Translations under genes and position numbers: made by a program
Notes under the pieces: generated by a model
Databases searched by the model: none
What the model was told of the DNA's origin: nothing
What the model saw: the letters and a program-made list of their open reading frames with translations, nothing else
Origin: Terriglobus albidus
GTDB taxonomy: Bacteria; Acidobacteriota; Terriglobia; Terriglobales; Acidobacteriaceae
Direction of reading: 5' to 3'
Length of the DNA stretch: 64,000 bases
Assembly (NCBI RefSeq): GCF_025685425.1
Contig: NZ_JAGTAS010000049.1
Coordinates: 124,001 to 188,000, forward strand
Shown here: piece after piece, positions 16,419 through 22,857 of the stretch
Layout: each line of letters begins with the position of its first letter
Numbering within the stretch: position 1 is the stretch's first letter

Positions 16419-17366
16419 ATGGACACTGCTGCCACCTTTCTGCTCTTTCTCGCCTTTGTGATTGGCATTGTGCTGCTGGTCACGATTCTCAAAACGCTGT
16501 ACACGGTCCGCACCTATTCCGCGGGTGTGGTGGAACGCTTTGGTAAGTTTCATCGCATTACCAAGCCCGGCCTGCATCTCCTGATTCCATATGCCGAGCG
16601 GGTCTTCTTTGTGGACCTGCAGGTACAGCAGGCGCAGTTCTCGGTTGAGACCAAGACACGCGATAACGTCTTCGTGCAGATTCCGGTAAGCGTGCAGTAC
16701 CAGGTGCTGGAAGAGCGCATCTTTGACGCCTTTTACAAGCTCAGCAAACCACAGAAGCAGATCGAGTCATTCGTCTTTAACTCCATCCTCGGACACGTGC
16801 CTAAGCTCACGTTAGATGAGACCTTCGAGCAGCAGAGCGGTATCTCGGTGGCGGTAAAGAGCGAGCTCGACTCGATCATGAAAGAGTTTGGCTTCAACAT
16901 TCTGACTGCGCTAGTCACCGATATCGTTCCGGATGTGAAGGTAAAGACGGCGATGAACGATATCAACGCCGCACAGCGTTCCCAGGTGGCGGCACAGGCT
17001 CGCGGCGAGGCGGAGAAGGTGCTGAAGGTGAAGCAGGCCGAGGCAGAGGCGCAGTCGAAGGCCCTGCAGGGCCAGGGCATTGCGGCTGAGCGGCAGGCGA
17101 TTATTGACGGTCTGCGCAGCTCCATTGAACACTTCCGTGAAGCGGTTCCGGGGACAACCGCCGAAGACGTCATGGCGCTGGTACTGGTGACACAATATTT
17201 CGACACGCTGAAGGATATTGGCCTGCGCAGCGGAACGAATACGCTGTTCCTGCCGAACAATCCCGGTGCGGCCAACGACTTCCTGCAGCAGATCGTTGCG
17301 GGACTGCGCGCGGGCCGTACCCCGGACATCAGCGGCGCGACCAACGCGGCACAACCGACCAAGTAG
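16419..17366 (+). CDS. SPFH/Band 7 membrane-scaffold protein (HIR-like)
   Basis: 315 residues: one N-terminal membrane helix (FLLFLAFVIGIVLLVTIL, residues 6-23), then an SPFH domain (AGVVERFGKFHRITKPGLHLLIP ... VQIPVSVQYQVLEE ... GHVPKLTLDETFEQ) and a coiled region rich in Ala, Glu and Lys (RGEAEKVLKVKQAEAEAQSKAL). The domain resembles plant hypersensitive-induced-reaction proteins more than slipins. SPFH proteins form large membrane-attached oligomers that organise lipids or proteases; here no NfeD or protease gene is adjacent. The stop lies 7 bp before the GTG of mnmE. Confidence 0.87.
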   Translation: MDTAATFLLFLAFVIGIVLLVTILKTLYTVRTYSAGVVERFGKFHRITKPGLHLLIPYAERVFFVDLQVQQAQFSVETKTRDNVFVQIPVSVQYQVLEERIFDAFYKLSKPQKQIESFVFNSILGHVPKLTLDETFEQQSGISVAVKSELDSIMKEFGFNILTALVTDIVPDVKVKTAMNDINAAQRSQVAAQARGEAEKVLKVKQAEAEAQSKALQGQGIAAERQAIIDGLRSSIEHFREAVPGTTAEDVMALVLVTQYFDTLKDIGLRSGTNTLFLPNNPGAANDFLQQIVAGLRAGRTPDISGATNAAQPTK

Positions 17367-17373
17367 GGATTTC

Positions 17374-18702
17374 GTGGAACAGGAGACAATTGTCGCTATC
17401 GCCACACCGCCGGGACGCGGCGGCATCGGCGTCGTACGCATCAGCGGCCCCCAAGCACGCAGCATCGCCGAGCCGATGCTGCATCTGCGTGCGCCGATGG
17501 AAGCGGGACGCGCCCGCTTTGGCGATCTGCTGGACGAGGATGGCAGCAAACTCGACGAGGTAGTCACAACCTACTTTGCAGGCCCTCACTCGTACACCAG
17601 CGATGATGTGGTGGAGATTGCGGCGCATGGGTCGCCGCTGGTGCTGGAGATGATCCTCCGTAGAGCGACCGCAGCCGGTGCACGGCTGGCGCGGCCCGGA
17701 GAGTTTACCGAGCGAGCCTTCCTTTCAGGACGTCTGGACCTTACGCAGGCCGAGGCAGTGCGTGACCTGATCGAAGCACAGACGCTGCACCAGGCGCGTG
17801 TCGCCGCACAGCAGCTTGGTGGAGCGCTGGCGGAACAGGTGCGTCCGGTGAAGGATGCTCTGGTGAAACTGATCGCCACGCTGGAGGCGGGCATCGACTT
17901 CGCCGAAGACGATGTCGATGTCATGCCGCAGCAGGCAATCCTCGATGCGCTGAAGGACGTACGCGCGCCTCTGGTCGAGTTGGCGGCAAGCTATACGCAG
18001 GGACGCCTGGTGCGCGAAGGTGTAACCATGGCGATTGTAGGCAGGCCCAACGCGGGGAAGAGTTCGCTCTTCAATCGCCTGGTAGAGCGCGAGCGTGCCA
18101 TCGTAACGGCGGCCGAGGGAACGACGCGCGACCTGGTGACGGAGCGCGTCTCTCTGGGCGGCATTCCAGTCGAATTGGTAGATACAGCAGGCATTCGCGA
18201 GAGCAGAGACGAGGCCGAAAGCATCGGCATTCGCAAGACACGCGAGGCGATGGCCGATGCCGATCTGGTGCTTCTGGTTCTCGATGCGACACAGGCGATC
18301 AGCGACGAAGAACGTGCCTGGATGGAAGAGCTGCAGCAGCGCGAGGCGGTGGTGGTGTGGAACAAGATCGATATTGCCACGACGGCGGGAGAAGGGATCG
18401 AAGTCTCAGCCCTGACCGGCGAGGGCATTGGAGATCTGCGCGATCTATTACTGGCGAAACTGAAGGCCGGCGCGGTCACCAGTGAGACTGCGATGCTCAC
18501 CAATCTGCGGCAGCAGCAGGCGGTGCAACAGGCGATTGATGGCCTGGATGCTGCAATCACCGCTGTAGACGCCGGGATTCCGCATGAGATGGTGCTGCTG
18601 GATATCTATGGCGCGTTGCGTGGGCTGGACGAGCTAACCGGAGCCACGACAGCGGATGATGTGTTGAATTTGATCTTTTCGAGCTTCTGTATTGGCAAGT
18701 GA
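17374..18702 (+). CDS. mnmE: tRNA modification GTPase MnmE (TrmE)
   Basis: 442 residues. With MnmG it makes the 5-carboxymethylaminomethyl modification of U34 in certain tRNAs. Seen: N-terminal folate-binding domain starting TIVAIATPPGRGGIGVVRISG, helical domain, inserted Ras-like G domain with GRPNAGKSSLFN (G1), DTAG (G3) and NKID (G4), and the C-terminal CIGK whose cysteine is essential. The start is GTG 17374; a longer frame from 17218 overlaps the SPFH gene and is not supported. mnmE usually sits beside yidC/khpB near the origin, but here is about 17 kb from them. No mnmG is seen. Confidence 0.96.
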   Translation: MEQETIVAIATPPGRGGIGVVRISGPQARSIAEPMLHLRAPMEAGRARFGDLLDEDGSKLDEVVTTYFAGPHSYTSDDVVEIAAHGSPLVLEMILRRATAAGARLARPGEFTERAFLSGRLDLTQAEAVRDLIEAQTLHQARVAAQQLGGALAEQVRPVKDALVKLIATLEAGIDFAEDDVDVMPQQAILDALKDVRAPLVELAASYTQGRLVREGVTMAIVGRPNAGKSSLFNRLVERERAIVTAAEGTTRDLVTERVSLGGIPVELVDTAGIRESRDEAESIGIRKTREAMADADLVLLVLDATQAISDEERAWMEELQQREAVVVWNKIDIATTAGEGIEVSALTGEGIGDLRDLLLAKLKAGAVTSETAMLTNLRQQQAVQQAIDGLDAAITAVDAGIPHEMVLLDIYGALRGLDELTGATTADDVLNLIFSSFCIGK

Positions 18703-19274
18703 GGGGAGCGCCTGCGGCGCTCGTTGAAAGTTGAAAGTTGAAGACGTACGGCATTGGTCGATTGAATGCTGTGCCTCGCTACACTTCTTAAAAGCAGATC
18801 CCTACTTGCCACAAACAGCAAAGCTGGTCGGGGATTCCGTTGCGGGATGACAAATTCTCCTAGAGCTGTTCTCCATCATCTATAGAGCAGCCAAAGGGAG
18901 TCTGAACCAAGCAGTTTGTCATTTGGTGTGATGGAAGGGAGGATCTGGGTTCTTGCAAAAGAAACAAGCTCTATGCCCCAAGAAAACCGCTCTGAAGCCG
19001 GTGGAGACGCGTTCTATACCAGCCTGCGGCAAAAGCCCAGGTTTTCGTGCTACACCAAAGTCCGCTTCTGTTTTGCTTAAGGGCACGGCTTCAGCCGTGC
19101 CATATAAAGTTGGCAAGACACGCGGCTTTAGCCGCTGAGGTCATGGTTCGGTACCTCAGCGGCTAAAGCCGCATATCTTCTGAGCTCAGTACGGGACGGC
19201 TGAAGCCGTCCCCTTAACCAAGGCATTCGCGCCAAAGGCGCGAACTAGAGAGCAATTCATTCGTGCACCTGTAT
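18703..19274. repeat. Repeat-rich intergenic region after mnmE
   Basis: No gene is seen. Contents in order: GGGAGCGCCTGCGGCGCTC palindrome directly after mnmE; three heptamer units and the tail GACGTACGGCATTGGT (18723-18760); an AGCAGATCC...GGGATGACAAA block (about 18790-18855); a block shared with 56.24-56.31 kb (TATACCAGCCTG, CCCAGGTTTTCG; about 19013-19060); and a cluster of nested hairpins 19081-19214. Confidence 0.8.
19081..19214. repeat. Triple-hairpin repeat with a perfect 20-bp inverted repeat
   Basis: Central perfect 20-bp arms at 19122-19141 and 19153-19172 (arm begins GCGGCTTTAGCCGCTG; loop 11 nt). Flanked by smaller hairpins based on ACGGCTTCAGCCGT (around 19085-19098) and GACGGCTGAAGCCGTC (around 19196-19211). 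As RNA it would fold into a long rod on either strand, downstream of both mnmE and the convergent Spy-like gene, so a bidirectional transcript-end role is plausible. Confidence 0.8.
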
Positions 19275-19763
19275 CTATCGATACGGTCTATCGTCGCTGC
19301 TGCCGATCCTGTCGGCAAAACGATCCAGATGTGCGCTCCACTTCTTCTCGAGTTCTTCCGCTTTGATGCGCTGTTCCGGAGTGAGAATCTCAGAATAGAC
19401 CCTGGATTTGAAATGCTGCTTCTCCAACAGGAGCTTGGTTATCGTCGTGCCCTGACGAGAAGCAATCGCCTGAATCTGGGCATCGTCCGCGCTTCGTGTT
19501 GTTGCCGCGTCCATCTCTTTGCTCTCTGAAGCCAGCTCTTTGACCAACGATGCAACAGTTGGCCTCTCCGATTGCCAGAGTGTCTGGATCTGGGCTTTCT
19601 GCGGGTCACTCAAATGCAGCTCATGGCTGAGATAGCCCAAAGGGCCATGAAAGCCCCACTCTCTTCCGCGCCATCCGTGATGTCTCCAACTATCGGCGCG
19701 GGCGATACCGAAGATCGACAGCAGCACCAGGAACACCAGGCTCGACCAAACCACAATTCTCAT
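19275..19763 (-). CDS. Spy/CpxP-like periplasmic stress protein
   Basis: 162 residues: signal peptide (MRIVVWSSLVFLVLLSIF... ARA) followed by a helical protein with the family features LHLSDPQKAQIQTLWQSERP, SRQGTTITKLLLEK and SEILTPEQRIKAEEL, the last matching the LTPEQR motif of Spy/CpxP and ZraP relatives. Such proteins act as periplasmic chaperones and damp the Cpx sensor. ATG 19763 has GAGAGG seven nt upstream; longer starts (19799, 19910) run into a dispersed repeat and are rejected. Together with the secreted protein and the two-component genes at 20.5-22.6 kb it forms a Cpx-like cluster. Confidence 0.85.
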   Translation of the reverse strand: MRIVVWSSLVFLVLLSIFGIARADSWRHHGWRGREWGFHGPLGYLSHELHLSDPQKAQIQTLWQSERPTVASLVKELASESKEMDAATTRSADDAQIQAIASRQGTTITKLLLEKQHFKSRVYSEILTPEQRIKAEELEKKWSAHLDRFADRIGSSDDRPYR

Positions 19764-19838
19764 AGGAAGACCTCTCTTCATTTCACTTTTGAGTTTCATG
19801 GCGCCTCTGTAACGTGACAAGCAGCGCCACCACCAATC

Positions 19839-19953
19839 AGAGCATTTTCCCTGTTGCTGGGTATCCCGTAAGGGCCGTGCAGCGGCGTTTTCATTGCGGA
19901 AAACGCCCATAGATGCGGATGCTCTGGACTACACCTACAGGGAAAATGCTCTA
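19839..19953. repeat. 115-bp MITE-like element (copy 1)
   Basis: Begins AGAGCATTTTCCCTGT and ends ACAGGGAAAATGCTCT, i.e. perfect 16-bp inverted ends, with an inner hairpin GGCGTTTTCATTGCGGAAAACGCC. Another 115-bp copy in reverse orientation lies at 46517-46631, a decayed copy at 63855-63970 and a fragment at 28216-28272. The right end supplies the stop codon (TAG, minus strand 19953-19951) of the adjoining gene. No coding capacity. Confidence 0.85.
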
Positions 19954-20382
19954 GCGCAGAGCTATCGACGTTGTACTGCTTGTCCCACAAGCTCTGGCGT
20001 CGGAACGTCCGTGCTCATGTCCTTGAACCAGTTCGCTGGACATACCTGTTCCCGGAATCCGCACTTCGCTTAAGACGCTGCGACCGCCGCATTCTAAAAA
20101 GACGAGTTGTCCATGAGCTTCGCCGAGTTGTTGCCGGCCGGGACGCATCGCCAGCAGGCTGCGGTGGCCGGTCTTCACATCCACAAGCAACAACGAGAAA
20201 GTTCCGGAGGCCTGCTCGACGGTATAGACGCCGGCTGCCATGTCCTGCCCTCCGGCGGTGAACGCGAATGGGATATGAACGGTGATGCCGGAGTTGTACT
20301 GCGCTTCCAGCGTGATTGATGCGACGCTGCCAATCAGAAGCAGCAGCAGCGCTTGATATGCAATCGATGTGATTCGCCTCAT
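19951..20382 (-). CDS. Secreted protein of unknown function in Cpx-like cluster
   Basis: 143 residues with a signal peptide (MRRITSIAYQALLLLLIGSV...) and a compact beta-rich mature part (ITVHIPFAFTAGGQDMAAGVYTVE read in part; FLECGGRSVLSEVRIPG). Short secreted proteins of this pattern (PFAF.AGG....AG.Y) are common in Acidobacteriota but have no known role. ATG 20382 is supported by GAGGAAAACC just upstream. The C-terminus STTSIALR ends at a TAG provided by the end of a 115-bp repeat element, so the natural C-terminus may have been altered. Divergent from the response regulator, sharing its CpxR-box-like array. Confidence 0.7.
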   Translation of the reverse strand: MRRITSIAYQALLLLLIGSVASITLEAQYNSGITVHIPFAFTAGGQDMAAGVYTVEQASGTFSLLLVDVKTGHRSLLAMRPGRQQLGEAHGQLVFLECGGRSVLSEVRIPGTGMSSELVQGHEHGRSDARACGTSSTTSIALR

Positions 20383-20464
20383 GGTTTTCCTCGATTCAGC
20401 GGCGAGAGTGAAATGACTTTCTCTTGCCACATCTCGATTTCAGCGCCGCACCGAGGCCAGTGCG

Positions 20465-20499
20465 ATAAAGGTTGGTAAAGCAAAGTTAAGTTGTGTAAA
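20465..20499. promoter_or_regulatory. Array of four CpxR-box-like half sites at 10-bp steps
   Basis: ATAAA (20465), GTAAA (20475), GTTAA (20485) and GTAAA (20495), each followed by G and starting exactly 10 bp apart. The enterobacterial CpxR box is GTAAA-N5-GTAAA. The array sits between the secreted-protein gene and the response regulator gene, 62 bp before the latter, on the face expected for control of one or both. Confidence 0.6.
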
Positions 20500-20560
20500 G
20501 ACAGAGCGGGGCTGCGCTTTTATGGTCTAGCATCAAGCTGGAGGCCGCTGGCGTTGGAGA

Positions 20561-21286
20561 ATGGATCGAGTTCTCATCGTCGATGATGATGTTCAGCTAT
20601 GTAGTCTTCTGGCCGAGCGTTTAGGGACGGAAGGCTTCACCATCGAGGCTGTACATGATGGGCCTCGCGGACTTGAGCGGGCTCTCTCGAAAGAACATGC
20701 GCTCGTTGTTCTCGACGTTATGCTGCCCGGCATGGGAGGGCTCGATGTACTGCGCCGGCTGCGCAGGTCCTCGACTGTACCGGTACTACTGCTTACGGCG
20801 CGCGGTGAAGACTCCGATCGGATACAGGGACTGGAGATCGGTGCGGACGACTACGTTCCCAAACCTTTCAACCCACGGGAACTTATCGCCCGCATTCGTG
20901 CAATCCTGCGCCGAACGGCGAGAACTGTAACACCCTCTGGACCATTGGTGGTGGGAGATATCCGCATGGAACCCACAATCCGTGAAGCATGGTTAGATGG
21001 CTCGCCTCTCAACCTGACCAGCGTGGAGTTTACGCTGCTCGAGGTATTGATTCGCGGGGCCGGACAGATTCTCTCGCGGGAACAGCTCACCGAAGCTGTA
21101 CTGGGGCGGAAGCTCGGACCATTCGACCGCGTCATCGATGTCCATGTCAGCAATCTGCGTAAGAAACTCGGGGTGGCACAGCACGGCCAGCGCATTAAGG
21201 CAGTCCGGGGCAGCGGATATCTCTTTATCTCGCGCCGCGAGGAAAGAAACGACCCCGATGAAAGAGGTGACCATGACACGCCCTAA
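20561..21286 (+). CDS. OmpR/CpxR-like response regulator
   Basis: 241 residues. Receiver domain with acidic pocket (VDDD, residues 7-10), phospho-acceptor Asp in LVVLDVMLPG (near 53) and conserved Lys in VPKPF (near 103), then a winged-helix OmpR-type DNA-binding domain (LTSVEFTLLEVLIRGAGQILSREQL in part; DVHVSNLRKKLG; VRGSGYLF). The CpxR assignment rests on the adjacent Spy/CpxP-like gene, the partner kinase and the GTAAA-type half sites upstream, not on sequence identity. Overlaps the kinase gene by 14 nt. Confidence 0.92.
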   Translation: MDRVLIVDDDVQLCSLLAERLGTEGFTIEAVHDGPRGLERALSKEHALVVLDVMLPGMGGLDVLRRLRRSSTVPVLLLTARGEDSDRIQGLEIGADDYVPKPFNPRELIARIRAILRRTARTVTPSGPLVVGDIRMEPTIREAWLDGSPLNLTSVEFTLLEVLIRGAGQILSREQLTEAVLGRKLGPFDRVIDVHVSNLRKKLGVAQHGQRIKAVRGSGYLFISRREERNDPDERGDHDTP

Positions 21287-22649
21287 CCTCTTTCTCAAGA
21301 TCTTTCTCTGCTTCTGGCTCACCGTCATCGCTACCGCCGTCGCGGTCGTTATCACCTTCATTGTCGAACCACGCAGTGTTCCTTCGCAGTGGCATGCGAC
21401 CCTGACAGATACGGCACAATCTTCGGGAATGATTGCCGCGGCGATGTATGAGCAGGGCGGCAAACCTTCAGCGTCGGCATATATCGAACGCATTGCACAG
21501 GAGACACATCTGAAGGCATGCCTTCTTGATGCAACGGCGAACGCTATCGCGGGAAAAGATTGTGCGTCATTCCGTGATATGACAACGCGAGTGATCGCGA
21601 CCCTGGCCACGTCACGGGCCTCAAGCTTCAATATGAAGTACGGCATCGCCCGCGTTGCCCTGGTGGTAAAGGGACAGAGCGGCCGCGATTACATCTTTGC
21701 CACCGAACTCCCTGCCGGTCCAAGAGCAGTTGTGGGTATCCATCGGGGAGCGGCGATTCTGCAGTGGAGTGTCGCTCTTTGTGTTTCGGGTCTTATCTGT
21801 TATCTGCTGGCGCGATACCTGACAGCCCCGATCCTTCAGCTACGCGAGGCATCGCAACAGCTCGCGGGCGGAAATCTGAGCACACGCGCGGCGCCCGCCA
21901 TAAGCCTCAGAAAAGATGAACTTGGAGACCTGGTACGCGACTTCAATTCCATGGCTATGCGTCTCGAAGAGTTGATCTCGCGGCAACGCCAGCTTATCTC
22001 TGATGTTTCCCATGAGCTGCGCTCGCCGCTCGCACGCCTGAATGTCGCGCTTGATCTTGGGCGCGAACGAAAAGGCAGTGATCCTGCTTTCGATCACATG
22101 GAAGAAGACCTCGGTCTCCTCGACGAGATGATCGGCCGCTTGCTGACCATTGCGAAATTAGATATGTCGGCCCCGCAGGTTCCGATGACAAGCGTCGATG
22201 TCACTGCACTTGTCCGGCAGGTCGTCCGGAATGCAGAGTTCGAATCGCGCGAAGCGACCGGTGGTGTCCGAATGCTAGTAGAGGGGCAATGCTTCGTTCA
22301 TGGCAACGCGGAGCTATTGCAGAGCGCCATCGAGAATGTCGTCCGGAATGCAATCCGCTACTCCGAGCCCGGTACCTCCGTGGAGGTCTCTCTGACATGC
22401 GATGGATCGTTTACTCGCCTGACGGTCAGTGACCATGGGCCTGGAGTTCCGGAAACCGAGCTGTCGCGTATCTTCGAGCCGTTCTATCGCGTGAAAGACG
22501 CCCGTGACCGCCAATCCGGCGGCGCAGGGCTCGGGCTGGCGATCGCCGAGCGCGTGATCCGGATTCACGGTGGAACGATACGCGCCGAGAACGCCTCACC
22601 GCATGGTCTGCAGATTGAGATGGTCTTGCCGCAACCTGCGAAGGAATGA
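21273..22649 (+). CDS. Membrane sensor histidine kinase (CpxA-like)
   Basis: 458 residues: TM1 (FLKIFLCFWLTVIATAVAVV), a periplasmic domain of about 125 residues with two cysteines, TM2 (SVALCVSGLICYLLARYL), HAMP (LTAPILQLREASQQLAGGNL), a dimerisation box with the phospho-accepting His in SDVSHELRSPLARL, and an ATPase domain with N box (VVRNAIRYSEPG), G1 (DHGPGVP), F box (FEPFYRV) and G2 (GGAGLGLAIA). Start ATG 21273 has GAGGTGACC upstream; ATG 21258 is an alternative. Cognate kinase of the preceding regulator by overlap. Confidence 0.92.
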   Translation: MTRPNLFLKIFLCFWLTVIATAVAVVITFIVEPRSVPSQWHATLTDTAQSSGMIAAAMYEQGGKPSASAYIERIAQETHLKACLLDATANAIAGKDCASFRDMTTRVIATLATSRASSFNMKYGIARVALVVKGQSGRDYIFATELPAGPRAVVGIHRGAAILQWSVALCVSGLICYLLARYLTAPILQLREASQQLAGGNLSTRAAPAISLRKDELGDLVRDFNSMAMRLEELISRQRQLISDVSHELRSPLARLNVALDLGRERKGSDPAFDHMEEDLGLLDEMIGRLLTIAKLDMSAPQVPMTSVDVTALVRQVVRNAEFESREATGGVRMLVEGQCFVHGNAELLQSAIENVVRNAIRYSEPGTSVEVSLTCDGSFTRLTVSDHGPGVPETELSRIFEPFYRVKDARDRQSGGAGLGLAIAERVIRIHGGTIRAENASPHGLQIEMVLPQPAKE

Positions 22650-22679
22650 TGTCAATACCGCAATAGAAACGATGTTACC

Positions 22680-22757
22680 GTTCGTTCCAAAAACCATTCG
22701 AGCGTAGCTCGAACATCCCACTCATGCTTCGCATGAATGGGGCACCCAGAGTTGTGG
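22680..22757. repeat. Palindromic repeat between convergent genes
   Basis: TTCGAGCGTAGCTCGAAC, then CCCACTCATGCTTCGCATGAATGGGGCACCCAGAG (split here as two hairpins). It lies between the kinase and the convergent permease gene; the same layout is seen at 9.13-9.19 and 41.48-41.57 kb. Confidence 0.75.
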
Positions 22758-22857
22758 TTGCTTTAGCGAATAGCGGCCAGATGATGCGGAAAGAGTTGTT
22801 CTCGGTCGGCGATGGTGGATACCTGCTTCAACGCAGTTTCCGTCCTTTTTGCTTAAA

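Noticed and set aside
19800-19910. N-terminal extension of the Spy-like gene (MGVFRNENA...)
   Set aside because: It is translation of the 115-bp repeat element; a normal start with ribosome site and signal peptide is at 19763.
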